Both the position numbers and the translations under genes were made by a program. Source: Photobacterium iliopiscarium (GTDB taxonomy: Bacteria > Pseudomonadota > Gammaproteobacteria > Enterobacterales > Vibrionaceae). Taken from it: 64,000 nucleotides of DNA. Below are positions 55,949 through 63,895 of this stretch, piece after piece (within the stretch, counting starts at the first letter, position 1; each line of letters starts with the position of its first letter). The notes beneath the pieces were generated by a model. It was not told the origin of the DNA. It saw only the letters and a program-made list of their open reading frames with translations, and did not search any database. The stretch covers positions 248,001 to 312,000 of the forward strand of contig NZ_PYOO01000004.1 in NCBI RefSeq assembly GCF_003026395.1. Reading direction: 5' to 3'.

Positions 55949-56642
55949 ATTTTGAGAGCGCTAACTGAACGGCTTCGAGCGCATGAATTTCAGTGGTGTC
56001 ATATAACGGAATGTTGGTATGTTGCTGTTGAACCAATAACGCTATTTCTGTGCAACCTAAAATCACAGCTTCAGCACCACTTTTATATAATTCATTGATA
56101 ATATTTAAATATTGCTCTCTAGATGTTGCGGTAATAATTCCTCTACAAAGCTCATCGTAAATGATGTCATGAACAATAGTTTGGCTATCAGCGTTTGGTA
56201 CAATAACTTCAATTTCAAACTTATCCGTTAACCGACTTTTATAGAAATCTTGTTCCATTGTAAAACGTGTACCCAATAGCCCAACTTTTTTAACGCCATC
56301 ATTGACTAATTTTTCCGCCGTTGCGTCTGCAATATGAAGAATAGGAATCGATATCTCGGCTTCAATTTCTGAAGCAACTTTATGCATAGTATTAGTACAG
56401 ATAATTAAAAAATCAGCACCGCCAGCCTCAACCGCTTTTGCTGCCTGTGTAAGAATAAGAGCCGTTTCATTCCACCGCCCTTGATGCTGTAATTTTTCAA
56501 TTTCTTCAAAGTTCACACTGTATAAACAAATTTTTGCAGAACTAAGCCCGCCGAGTTCAGCTTTTATACCTTCATTAATAGATTTGTAGTAACTTGCCGT
56601 CGATTCCCAACTCATGCCACCTAACATTCCGATTGTTTTCAT
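55947..56642 (-). CDS. Aspartate/glutamate racemase family protein (YgeA-like)
   Basis: A 231-residue cofactor-independent amino acid racemase. Two catalytic cysteines are visible in LIICTNTMHKV and VILGCTEIALL, plus the N-terminal MLGGMSWESTASYY. It interconverts D- and L-Asp, Glu or related amino acids; exact specificity unknown. The ATG at 56642 has GGAG upstream and is preferred over 56654. The 3' end overlaps a REP sequence by two bases. The next genes upstream run in the same direction but a REP lies between. Confidence 0.9.
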   Translation of the reverse strand: MKTIGMLGGMSWESTASYYKSINEGIKAELGGLSSAKICLYSVNFEEIEKLQHQGRWNETALILTQAAKAVEAGGADFLIICTNTMHKVASEIEAEISIPILHIADATAEKLVNDGVKKVGLLGTRFTMEQDFYKSRLTDKFEIEVIVPNADSQTIVHDIIYDELCRGIITATSREQYLNIINELYKSGAEAVILGCTEIALLVQQQHTNIPLYDTTEIHALEAVQLALSK

Positions 56643-56677
56643 ACTGCACTCCATGCTTTAAAAAATGATATAGAACT

Positions 56678-56697
56678 GTTATGGCTGTCCTACCTTT
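56678..56697 (+). repeat. REP sequence between racemase and GNAT genes
   Basis: GTTATGGCTGTCCTACCTTT, overlapping the last bases of the leftward GNAT gene. Confidence 0.75.
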
Positions 56698-57205
56698 ATG
56701 CCGACGTATACTCATATAAATTGTTTTGAGAACCGTACAACGCCATTGTTCCTTTAAGCTCAAACCCTATTTTTTGTAATAACCGATTAGAGCCTTCATT
56801 ATCAAGTAATGTAACCGCTAAGACTGTGTTTAAAGAGTGATCTTTCATTCCGACATTAAGCACAGAAGAAGCTGCTTCAGTTGCGTACCCTTTTTTACAA
56901 AACTCAGTCAAAAATGCATAGCCTAAGTCAGGATAATCTAATTCTTCTCTTTTTAATAAACCACAGATCCCAATCGGCGTTGCTGTCTCTTTCAATAACA
57001 CTAAATTTAATCCAAAACCATAATCACGATAACTCGCTAATGGCCCATTAGTTAAATAATTCACAGCATCTGCATGTGTTCGAACATTTTTATCTGCTAT
57101 ATAACGAATAAACGCTTCTTCATTCAATAACTGTATAATAAATTCAGCATCATCTAGCGTTAATTGTCTTATTATTAGTTGTTCTGTTTCAGATATTAGT
57201 TTCAT
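56696..57205 (-). CDS. GNAT N-acetyltransferase, RimJ/RimL type
   Basis: A 169-residue acetyl-CoA-dependent acetyltransferase: N-terminal LIIRQLTLDDAEFIIQLLNE, central GICGLLKREELDYPDLGYAF, the CoA loop FCKKGYATEAASSVL and C-terminal NEGSNRLLQKIGFELKG. These are hallmarks of the RimJ/RimL subgroup, which modifies protein N-termini or small molecules. Start at the ATG 57205 with AGGAACC upstream. A REP overlaps the stop. Substrate not predictable. Confidence 0.88.
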   Translation of the reverse strand: MKLISETEQLIIRQLTLDDAEFIIQLLNEEAFIRYIADKNVRTHADAVNYLTNGPLASYRDYGFGLNLVLLKETATPIGICGLLKREELDYPDLGYAFLTEFCKKGYATEAASSVLNVGMKDHSLNTVLAVTLLDNEGSNRLLQKIGFELKGTMALYGSQNNLYEYTSA

Positions 57206-57259
57206 CAAATAGGTTCCTAAAAATAGTAATACTGTTCAAACATCTTCTTTACGAACCAA

Positions 57260-57667
57260 TTATTTTTGGTTTAATTGTAACAAATCCCACTTAGTACCAT
57301 ATAAGTCTTTAAACACGACAACCGTACCGTATTCTTCTACACGCGGCTCTTCTGTAAATTCAACACCTTGCGCTTGCATAAACTTATAGTCACGCCAGAA
57401 ATCATTCGTTTGAAGAAATAGGAAGACACGACCACCCGCTTGATGACCAACAGACTTTAATTGCTCATCATTACTTGCTTGTGCGAGAAGTAAATGAGTT
57501 CCTGTAGAGTTTGGTGGCGAAATTTGAACCCACCGTTTACCACCGCCTAAATCTGTGTCTTCGATAAGCTCGAATTGCAGTTTCTTAGTATAAAAATCAA
57601 TCGCATCATCATAGTTTTCAACAACTAAAGCAATATTACCAATTCTTTGTTCAACAAGCTTATTCAT
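57260..57667 (-). CDS. VOC (glyoxalase/bleomycin-resistance) family protein
   Basis: A 135-residue protein with two beta-alpha-beta-beta-beta units: NIALVVENYDDAIDFYTKKLQF, RWVQISPP..THLLLAQA, GRVFLFLQTNDFWRDYKFMQAQGV and VVVFKDLYGTKWDLLQ. The N-terminal metal His of classical glyoxalases is not evident, so it may bind a ligand without that chemistry. It lies upstream of the GNAT gene on the same strand with a 54-base gap. Confidence 0.88.
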   Translation of the reverse strand: MNKLVEQRIGNIALVVENYDDAIDFYTKKLQFELIEDTDLGGGKRWVQISPPNSTGTHLLLAQASNDEQLKSVGHQAGGRVFLFLQTNDFWRDYKFMQAQGVEFTEEPRVEEYGTVVVFKDLYGTKWDLLQLNQK

Positions 57668-57932
57668 ATCATTCTCACCCTATGTAAAAACAGAATTCTA
57701 CCTGATTTCTGCCATAAACTCATGGAGCATATGATGAATATTAAATAAACCGAAGAATATTTGTAAGCATCGTGAAAGCATCTGTCTTTTATAAAAAGTG
57801 GGTATTCATAGTTAAAAACTTACCGGATCACACCATTCATATTAGCACTCGCTTAAATAAAAAAAACAAAATGCTATCTTAATAACGAATAAATTTAGCT
57901 AAAATGTAGAAAATAACTACAGGTTTAATGCA

Positions 57933-58319
57933 ATGAAAACAATTAGATACCCATTTGATTTACATGGCAATATTTCAATAGACTTCAAGCGACATATTAA
58001 GCCTATTTTTATTGATACTTATAGTAACAATCGAGCTGATATCTCTATTGATGAATTTGCAGTACATTCATTTAATTATGATTCAGAATCTCGATTATTA
58101 AGCATCTCCTTACAAAAAGCCATTAATGCAATAGCTAACGGTGAAAATGAAGAGTTAATTAATGGTGATGAATTAGATAATAATATAATCAAAGTAGAAT
58201 TGGTTTATTGTTTATATAATGCTGCGATAATTAGCTCTCATATATCTTATCCTTTAGATGCTAATTCTTTTATTGAATCCATATCTGTTTCTAAATATTT
58301 AACCTTACATTTGAATTAA
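57933..58319 (+). CDS. Unknown 128-aa protein at the edge of the mosaic region
   Basis: AT-rich ORF starting MKTIRYPFDLHGNISIDFKR with ACAGG upstream. Acidic and probably cytoplasmic, with a beta-rich N-terminus and mixed C-terminal part. No motif or family recognised. It is the last ordinary gene before the REP/recombinase/toxin mosaic and may itself be acquired. Confidence 0.5.
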   Translation: MKTIRYPFDLHGNISIDFKRHIKPIFIDTYSNNRADISIDEFAVHSFNYDSESRLLSISLQKAINAIANGENEELINGDELDNNIIKVELVYCLYNAAIISSHISYPLDANSFIESISVSKYLTLHLN

Positions 58320-58452
58320 CAGTTTAAAATAAAGATACTCGGCAAACTAACCGTCCGAGTGTCATCAATAACTATAAACATCCAACAACCAGCAATAGTA
58401 CACCGTTATTTATACTCAACAATATTTCAACTCAAGGCAAATAGACGGTCAA

Positions 58453-58518
58453 CTCAGAGAATCGCGTTAATTCTTATCTATTTTCGAAATGGAAAGTTAT
58501 GGGTGTCCTATGTTTTTT
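58453..58518 (+). repeat. REP with 40-bp conserved leader (copy 1)
   Basis: A 64-base stretch (58453-58516) is nearly identical (three differences) to 62896-62959; its last 26 bases are the REP AAAGTTATGGGTGTCCTATG plus T-run. It abuts a truncated ParE-like toxin. Confidence 0.85.
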
Positions 58519-58519
58519 A

Positions 58520-58618
58520 ATCCCGGAAATCTCAATGATCGTTTCCTACTGGGTTGATGGCTCAGCAATTCGTGTAATGCGAGTTCTACACCATAAGCAA
58601 AAATTCCCTACCGACTGA
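58520..58618 (+). pseudogene. 5'-truncated ParE/RelE-like toxin remnant
   Basis: Directly after the REP T-run an open frame reads PEISMIVSYWVDGSAIRVMR then VLHHKQKFPTD and a stop. This matches the C-terminal strand-turn-strand of ParE/RelE toxins (Y-x-V-x-G-x-x-I-x-V-x-R-V-L-H). The N-terminal two thirds are missing and no antitoxin is beside it. It is a gene remnant rather than a functional toxin. Confidence 0.65.
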
Positions 58619-58760
58619 TTGTAGTCAGTGGGCAAACTAACGCCTGCATAACACGTTTACTACTATGTAGACCTAGCTGAATTTTACCTCCTAAAACACC
58701 TAAACCAAAGACAAACCTACAACACCGAATGTAGCAAATCGTATTGATGCGATTATTGGA
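58619..58760. repeat. Shared 3' flank of truncated toxin genes (copy 1, diverged)
   Basis: Contains TAACGCC..GCATAACACG and ACCGAATGTAGCAAATCGTATTGAT, which parallel the sequences following both GNAT toxin copies at 62.23 and 63.23 kb. No ORF. It links the toxin remnant to a recombinase fragment. Confidence 0.5.
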
Positions 58761-58990
58761 CGAACAACAGCAACATTCAGATTATCTTTATTAACAACAT
58801 GTTACCTACCTAACTCTACAAGATAAACGTTTAATCACTATTGATGGTTATAGTCGTGCACTTCGTCGTATTACTCACCATTTGAATAAATCGCCCGATA
58901 CGTTAACCACGAGTGATCTCAAGCGATACTTTGATCAACTAATTAAAATCCATTCATCGAGCACCGTCAGAATTCACTGTAATCAATAAT
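58761..58990 (+). pseudogene. Tyrosine recombinase 5' fragment, copy 1
   Basis: Decayed core-binding (SAM-like) domain of a recombinase: frames give DKRLITIDGYSRALRRITHH, then LNKSPDTLTTSDLKRYFDQL and IHSSSTVRI. It runs without a catalytic domain and stops at a REP at 58992. It resembles integrases that accompany IS91-type elements (inference). Confidence 0.75.
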
Positions 58991-58991
58991 G

Positions 58992-59017
58992 AAAGTTATG
59001 GGTGTCCTATGTTTTTT
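58992..59017 (+). repeat. REP sequence in the mosaic
   Basis: AAAGTTATGGGTGTCCTATG plus T-run, joining the end of recombinase fragment 1 to the start of fragment 2. Confidence 0.85.
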
Positions 59018-59018
59018 A

Positions 59019-59180
59019 GTTTAATCACTATTGATAGTTATAGTCGTGCACTTCGTCGCATTACTCACCATTAAATAAATCCCCCGATACGTTAACCACG
59101 AGTGATCTCAAGCGATACTTTGATCAACTAATTAAAACCCATTCATCGAGCACTGTCAGAATTGATCGTAATGGATTACA
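59019..59180 (+). pseudogene. Tyrosine recombinase 5' fragment, copy 2
   Basis: Same sequence as copy 1 from TTAATCACTATTGAT onward, with a stop where CATTTGAAT became CATTAAAT. Both ends are REP junctions: it starts immediately after the REP at 58992-59017 and ends at GGATTACA, where the next REP begins. Confidence 0.75.
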
Positions 59181-59206
59181 AAAGTTATGGGTGTCCTATG
59201 TTTTTT
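59181..59206 (+). repeat. REP sequence ahead of the peptide transporter
   Basis: AAAGTTATGGGTGTCCTATG plus T-run; closes recombinase fragment 2, 124 bases before the POT gene. Confidence 0.85.
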
Positions 59207-59330
59207 ATTTGATCTAATGGGACTTACCTCACAGTAAAACTAACTCAAAGCAAATGAATATCACGTTAATAAGATCTAACTTAACGTTTAATACCACCAC
59301 AACATCTACTTGCTAGGTTAAATAACTAAT

Positions 59331-60818
59331 ATGGGAAATAAATCAAGTATATTAAACCAACCGAAACCATTCAAAATGATATTTTTCATTGAATTATGGG
59401 AGCGATTTGGTTACTACGGACTTCAAGGGATCCTCGCCGTCTACTTCGTAGATAAGCTTGGTTTTAGCATGCAAGACTCTTTCGTTACCTTTGGTGCATT
59501 TGCCGCCTTAGTTTACGGGCTTGTCTCTGTCGGTGGCTACGTCGGAGATTATGTTCTAGGTACTAAGCGCACCATGGTCTTTGGAGCCATTGTTCTTGCT
59601 TTAGGTTATTTCTTGATGGGCTTCTCCATCCTGAACCCTAATTTTATCTATTTAGCGCTTGGTTCTATTGCGGTAGGTAATGGTTTATTTAAAGCAAATC
59701 CATCAAGCTTATTAGCTAAATGTTATGAAGAAGGTGACTCACGCCTAGATGGTGCATTTACCCTTTATTATATGTCAATCAATATTGGCTCACTCGTTTC
59801 GCTTTCTTTAAGCCCTGTAATTGCGAATAATTATGGTTATGAATATGCCTTTTTAATCTGTGGTTTAGGATTAATAGCTAGCCTATTTAGCTACTTTTCT
59901 CTTCGTAGCACAGTGCAAGGGATAGGTTCAGAACCAGATTCTCAACCACTAAATAAAACTAAAGCCTTAATTGTACTAATTGGAACTATTGCCTCTACTT
60001 TAATTTGTGCATGGTTACTGCAAAATATTATGATGGCTAACTTGGCTCTTGGTGCAATTGGTATCGGGGTTGTTGGATTTTTCTTAAAAGAAACGTTAAA
60101 AGAAACGGGCGAACAACGTAACAAAATGATCGTTGCCTTTATCCTTATGCTGCAAGCCATTATTTTCTACGTGTTATACGCACAAATGCCAACGTCATTA
60201 AACTTCTTTGCTATTAATAACGTTCATACTGAATTATTCGGTATCAATATAAACCCTGTGAGCTTACAAGCATTAAACCCATTTTGGGTTGTATTTTGTA
60301 GTCCTATCTTGGCTTACTTATATACATATTATGGAAATAAAAATAAAGACTTATCCATGCCGGGTAAATTTACGGTTGGTATGTTTATGAGCGCATTCGG
60401 TTTTTTATCAGTAGCAGCTGCGGGAAACTGGTTTGCAGACCAAGCAGGTATGGTCTCTATTTGGTGGATGGTTTTAGTTTATTTATTCCAAAGTTTAGGT
60501 GAACTAATGATCAGTGGTCTTGGCCTTGCGATGGTTGCTAGCTTAGTACCACAACGTTTGATGGGCTTTACTATGGGTGCATGGTTCTTAACTCAGGCGG
60601 CATCATTTATTATTGGTGGCTATGTTGCTACTTTTAGTGTGACACCAGAGCATCTTACTGATCCTCTAGATACACTGCCTGTTTACACTGAGTTATTCCA
60701 AAACATTGGTTTTATTACTCTAGCGGTTGCTATTGTAATGGCGATCACAGTACCAAAATTGAATCGCATGATGACAAATTCACAATCTGAATCTCTTGAG
60801 TTGATTAAGCAACATTAA
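59331..60818 (+). CDS. POT-family proton-coupled di/tripeptide transporter
   Basis: A 495-residue inner-membrane MFS protein with about 14 helices. The diagnostic E-x-x-E-R-F-x-Y-Y motif is in [35 protein letters not shown] and [20 protein letters not shown] follow. It resembles E. coli DtpA/DtpB and imports short peptides with protons. It sits inside the mosaic region but is intact, has ordinary codon use and its own terminator, so it is probably a resident gene around which mobile pieces accumulated. Confidence 0.93.
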   Translation: MGNKSSILNQPKPFKMIFFIELWERFGYYGLQGILAVYFVDKLGFSMQDSFVTFGAFAALVYGLVSVGGYVGDYVLGTKRTMVFGAIVLALGYFLMGFSILNPNFIYLALGSIAVGNGLFKANPSSLLAKCYEEGDSRLDGAFTLYYMSINIGSLVSLSLSPVIANNYGYEYAFLICGLGLIASLFSYFSLRSTVQGIGSEPDSQPLNKTKALIVLIGTIASTLICAWLLQNIMMANLALGAIGIGVVGFFLKETLKETGEQRNKMIVAFILMLQAIIFYVLYAQMPTSLNFFAINNVHTELFGININPVSLQALNPFWVVFCSPILAYLYTYYGNKNKDLSMPGKFTVGMFMSAFGFLSVAAAGNWFADQAGMVSIWWMVLVYLFQSLGELMISGLGLAMVASLVPQRLMGFTMGAWFLTQAASFIIGGYVATFSVTPEHLTDPLDTLPVYTELFQNIGFITLAVAIVMAITVPKLNRMMTNSQSESLELIKQH

Positions 60819-60854
60819 GTTCAATCAATAAGAATCATCTGACTTAAACACAAC

Positions 60855-60890
60855 AGCAGAATGAAGCTTGATGCTCATTCTGCTTTTTAT
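60855..60890 (+). terminator. Terminator of the POT transporter gene
   Basis: Perfect 10-bp stem AGCAGAATGA (60855-60864) / TCATTCTGCT (60875-60884), followed by a T-rich tail. Confidence 0.88.
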
Positions 60891-61055
60891 TATTGTTTTG
60901 TAAGCGTGTGAAGAACTACACGTTGATTTTTACATTTCAGGGTAAAACAGATTCAACATCGCCAGGATTTGCATACAAAATTCTGACTGTATTTCTAACT
61001 CATTAGGCAATATCTGATTAATTGCTGCCGTCGCATAGCAAGCACCACACCAATT
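60891..61055. other. Unassigned spacer before recombinase fragment 3
   Basis: No ORF or known repeat recognised. The final part (GTCGCATAGCAAGCACCACACC) leads into the hairpin that precedes recombinase fragment 3. Confidence 0.35.
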
Positions 61056-61082
61056 TTAATACTCCTTATAATGGAGTATTAA
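61056..61082 (+). promoter_or_regulatory. Hairpin sequestering the recombinase ribosome-binding site (copy A)
   Basis: TTAATACTCC (61056-61065) / GGAGTATTAA (61073-61082), perfect 10-bp arms and 7-base loop. The right arm contains the GGAG that serves the ATGATG start of the recombinase fragment, so the folded mRNA would hide its own start site. The same structure recurs at 62388-62414. Confidence 0.7.
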
Positions 61083-61319
61083 TGATGAATAACGAACAAT
61101 AACGTTTAGATTATCTTTATGAACAACATGTTACCCACCTAATTTTACAAGGTAAATGTCCAGCTACTATTGATAGTTATAGTCGTGCACTTCGTCGTAT
61201 TACTCACCATTAAATAAATCCCCCGATACATTAACCACTGATGATCTCAAGCGATACTTTGCTCAACTGATTAAAATCCATTCATGGAGTACAGTCAGAA
61301 TTGATCGTAATGGATTACG
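61082..61319 (+). pseudogene. Tyrosine recombinase 5' fragment, copy 3
   Basis: Begins ATGATGAATAACGAACAA then a stop (TAA); the conserved core continues through ACTATTGATAGTTATAGTCG to CGTAATGGATTACG, where the REP starts. Like copy 2 it ends exactly at the GGATTAC position and has no catalytic domain. Confidence 0.75.
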
Positions 61320-61340
61320 AAAGTTATGGGTGTCCTATCT
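61320..61340 (+). repeat. REP sequence just upstream of the tacAT operon
   Basis: AAGTTATGGGTGTCCTATCT, 23 bases before the first operator of the toxin-antitoxin promoter. Confidence 0.8.
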
Positions 61341-61363
61341 CTTTTCTTACCATCTCTTACAGC

Positions 61364-61433
61364 GTGCCAAAATGGCACAAAACTTGTCAGCGTATAATAA
61401 TTAAACTACAATTCACCTGTGCCACTTTGACAC
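61364..61433 (+). promoter_or_regulatory. Promoter with two palindromic operators of the TacAT-type operon
   Basis: Operator 1 GTGCCAAAATGGCAC (61364-61378) and operator 2 GTGCCACTTTGACAC (61419-61433) share the GTGxCA-N3-TGxCAC dyad. Between them lie -35 TTGTCA (61384-61389) and -10 TACAAT (61407-61412) with a 17-base spacer, so operator 2 covers the expected transcription start. This is the arrangement expected for autorepression by a ribbon-helix-helix antitoxin. Confidence 0.75.
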
Positions 61434-61448
61434 TGAATGGAGATTATT

Positions 61449-61721
61449 ATGGCTACTACATTACCTCGTATTACAGCACGTGTAGATATTGATACACAAG
61501 AACTACTATCTCAAGCTGCGGCTATTGCCGGTATGTCTAGCATTAACTCATTTGTGCTTAGTGCAGCTGTAGAAAAAGCAAAAACTATTATGGAACGTGA
61601 ACGAGCCCTACAACTAAGCCAGCAAGATGCTATGACTTTAATGACTGCGTTAGACCAACCAGCTAAACCAAATAGTAAATTACAAAAAGCCGCTTCACGT
61701 TATATGGATAAAACTCAATAA
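61449..61721 (+). CDS. DUF1778 ribbon-helix-helix antitoxin (TacA/AtaR type)
   Basis: A 90-residue antitoxin. The N-terminal RHH domain (LPRITARVDIDTQELLSQAA, then IAGMSSINSFVLSAAVEKA) binds the operators upstream; the C-terminal tail (about 55-90, ending LQKAASRYMDKTQ) should wrap the toxin active site. The ATG at 61449 has GGAG six bases upstream; the ATG at 61437 supplies part of that site and is less likely. The stop overlaps the toxin start by one base (TAATG). Confidence 0.9.
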   Translation: MATTLPRITARVDIDTQELLSQAAAIAGMSSINSFVLSAAVEKAKTIMERERALQLSQQDAMTLMTALDQPAKPNSKLQKAASRYMDKTQ

Positions 61722-62224
61722 TGAATACTGTCCAATTAGAAAAAGCTAAACATGACCGAAATCGTTTTGATTGTGGTATTACCGCACTCAATAATTACTT
61801 AAAAGTTATGGCAAGCCAACAAGCTAAGAAAGACAATACTCGTACTTTTGTTCTTGAAGATAAGCAATGTCCTGAGCACATTATTGGTTATTACACATTG
61901 ACAATGACACCGATTGATATTCAGGATTTACCTCCTAAATTACAGAAGAAACATCACAGTGTAACCTCTGGTGGTTTGATTGCCCGCTTAGCCGTTGACC
62001 ATAGATACAAAGGCCAGGGTTTCGGTGAATGGCTTTTGATTGATGCGCTTAGAAAACTATTAATGGCAAGTGAAACGGTCGCCTTCCCTGTCGTCATTGT
62101 TGATGCAAAAGATGGCGCTGAGTATTTCTATGAAAAATACGGTTTTACCGCATTTAAAGACGCTGATAACAAACTGTTTATTACAATTGCAGACATTAGA
62201 GCTAGTATCGGTGAATTAATTTAA
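61721..62224 (+). CDS. GNAT-fold toxin acetylating aminoacyl-tRNA (TacT/AtaT type)
   Basis: A 167-residue toxin. Known relatives use acetyl-CoA to acetylate the amino group of charged tRNA and stop translation. The features fit: N-terminal FDCGITALNNYLKVMASQQAKKD, ARLAVDHRYKGQGFGEWLL with the CoA-binding Q/RxxGxG loop, VVIVDAKDGAEYFYEKYGF with the catalytic-site Tyr, and a short C-terminus. Full length and next to its antitoxin, so presumably functional. A 5'-truncated near-identical copy follows 1,002 bp later. Confidence 0.9.
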   Translation: MNTVQLEKAKHDRNRFDCGITALNNYLKVMASQQAKKDNTRTFVLEDKQCPEHIIGYYTLTMTPIDIQDLPPKLQKKHHSVTSGGLIARLAVDHRYKGQGFGEWLLIDALRKLLMASETVAFPVVIVDAKDGAEYFYEKYGFTAFKDADNKLFITIADIRASIGELI

Positions 62225-62387
62225 ACCAAGAAGCAGTTAACGCCACCATAACACGTGCTGACGAGCAACTTTCAAAACCAATTATACTTCAAACCAAAAA
62301 TGCCGAATATTATAAACATCGTGTTGATAGCTTTGTTGAACGAAGCTGTTGCGCGGCAGAATAAAGCAGACTGCGATTAAGCTACCT
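62225..62387. repeat. Shared 3' flank after the toxin gene (copy 2)
   Basis: Non-coding stretch with GTTAACGCCACCATAACACG, then CAAACCAAAAATGCCGAATA and a small hairpin GAAGCTGTTGCGCGGCAG. Nearly the same sequence follows the truncated toxin at 63227. Confidence 0.75.
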
Positions 62388-62414
62388 TTAATACTCCTTA
62401 TAATGGAGTATTAA
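62388..62414 (+). promoter_or_regulatory. Hairpin sequestering the recombinase ribosome-binding site (copy B)
   Basis: Identical to the structure at 61056-61082: TTAATACTCC / GGAGTATTAA with the same loop, directly ahead of ATGATGAATAACGAA. Confidence 0.7.
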
Positions 62415-62887
62415 TGATGAATAACGAATAACACCAACGTTAAGATTATCTTTATTAACAACATGTTACCTAGCTAACCTTACAAGGTAAACGTCCAGCC
62501 ACTATTGATGGTTATAGTCGTGCACTTCGTTGCATTAGTCACCATTGAATAAATCACCTGATACGTTAACCACTAATGATCTCAAGCGATACTTTGCTCA
62601 ACTGATTAAAACCCATTCATGGAGCACCGTTAGAATTAATCGTAATGGATTACAGTTTTTCTTTAAGCATGTACTTCAACGTGATTGAGAATGGCGAGAA
62701 TTAATTTACGTATAGCAACAAAGAATTCACTGCCTATTATCCGTCATCTCGGAAGCGAAGCATGAGCTATCCGTGATCTATTCATCACGTGATCGAGCTT
62801 AAAAGATATCAATAAAATAGTAATTCTACGACACGCTAATGGTAATCGCGCTATCGCTCTCGCAGACATTCACTGTAGGGAATGATG
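62414..62887 (+). pseudogene. Tyrosine recombinase fragment, copy 4, with extended tail
   Basis: Stop codon at codon 6 (GAATAA). The conserved core extends past the GGATTAC position into LQFFFKHVLQRD, then into a sequence shared with the integrase remnant at 29.8 kb (TATCCGTCATCTCGG; GTGATCTATTCATCACGTGA). It ends with CACTGTAGGGAATGA. A mosaic of two recombinase pieces, not coding. Confidence 0.75.
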
Positions 62888-62895
62888 ATTGTAAG

Positions 62896-62959
62896 CTCAG
62901 ATAATCACGTTAATTATTATCTATTTTCGAAATGGAAAGTTATGGGTGTCCTATGTTTT
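62896..62959 (+). repeat. REP with 40-bp conserved leader (copy 2)
   Basis: Near-identical to 58453-58516; its REP part (62936-62959) runs into the truncated toxin after GGTAT. Confidence 0.85.
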
Positions 62960-62965
62960 GGTATA

Positions 62966-63226
62966 ACTTCTGGTGGTTTGATTGCCCGCTTAGCCGTTGA
63001 CCATAGATACAAAGGTCAGGGTTTCGGTGAATGGCTTTTGATTGATGCGCTTAGAAAACTATTAATGGCAAGTGAAACGGTCGCCTTCCCTGTCGTCATT
63101 GTTGATGCAAAAGATGGCGCTGAGGATTTCTATGAAAAATACGGTTTTACCGCATTTAAAGACGCTGATAACAAACTGTTTATTACAATTGCAGACATTA
63201 GAGCTAGTATCGGTGAATTAATTTAA
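62966..63226 (+). pseudogene. 5'-truncated duplicate of the GNAT toxin
   Basis: From ACTTCTGGTGGTTTG to the stop it is almost identical to the intact toxin (261 versus 504 bases). The few differences include AEYFYEKYGF to AEDFYEKYGF. The first ~80 codons and the antitoxin are missing, replaced by the REP. The upstream reading frame through the REP gives an ATG at 62882, but the fusion has no ribosome-binding site of note and lacks the N-terminal half of the GNAT fold, so it is unlikely to be active. Confidence 0.85.
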
Positions 63227-63399
63227 ACCAAGAAGCAGTTAACTCCGCCATAACACGTGCTGACGACCAACTTTCAAAACCAATTATACTTCAAACCAAA
63301 AACGCCGAATGTTATAAGCATCGTATTGATACATTTGTTGAACGAAGCCGCTGCGCGGCAGAGTAAAGCCGACAACTATTAAGCTACCTTTAATAAGAC
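63227..63399. repeat. Shared 3' flank after the toxin gene (copy 3)
   Basis: Same sequence as 62225-62387 with scattered differences; it includes a tight GCCGC-TGC-GCGGC hairpin (63347-63359). The RBS hairpin present in the other copies is missing here (ACCTTTAATAAGACTAATG). Confidence 0.75.
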
Positions 63400-63895
63400 T
63401 AATGATGAATAACGAACAACAACAACGTTAAGATTATCTTTATACACAACATGTTACCCACCTAAACTTTACAAGGTAAACGTCCAGCCACTATTGATGG
63501 TTATAGTCGTGCACTTCGTCGCATTACTCACCATTTAGGTAAATCACCTGATACGTTAACCACTGATGATCTCAAGCGATACTTTGCTCAACTGATTAAA
63601 ACCCATTCATGGAGCATCGTTAGAATTGATCGTAATGGATTACAGTTTTTCTTTAAGCATGTACTTCAACGTGATTGAGAATGGCGAGAATTAATTTACG
63701 TATAGCAACAAAGAATTCACTGCCTATTATCCGTCATCTCGGAAGCGAAGCATGAGCTATCCGTGATCTATTAATAGCGTGATCGAGCCTAAAAGACACC
63801 AATGAAATAGTAATTCTACGACACGCTAATGGTAGATTCGTTGTGGCGACCACAATTCCCTATCGCCCTCACGGGCATTCACTGTAGGGAATGAC
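63400..63895 (+). pseudogene. Tyrosine recombinase fragment, copy 5, with extended tail
   Basis: ATGATGAATAACGAACAACA, then a stop at codon 10. The core is the best preserved of the five (TTGATGGTTATAGTCGTGCA; CATTTAGGTAAATCACCTGA). The tail matches copy 4 to CACTGTAGGGAATGA and then diverges to unrelated sequence instead of a REP. Confidence 0.75.

Noticed and set aside
62882..63226. 114-aa fusion ORF as a functional second toxin
   Set aside because: Its first ~28 residues are translated REP and spacer sequence and the N-terminal half of the GNAT fold is gone.
58619..63399. Possible superintegron with attC sites around the toxin genes
   Set aside because: Toxin cassettes and repeated flanks suggested it, and the TAACGCC / ATAACACG motifs looked superficially attC-like. 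I could not find matching R' and R'' boxes or a complementary second half, and the only recombinases are phage/IS-type fragments, not IntI.
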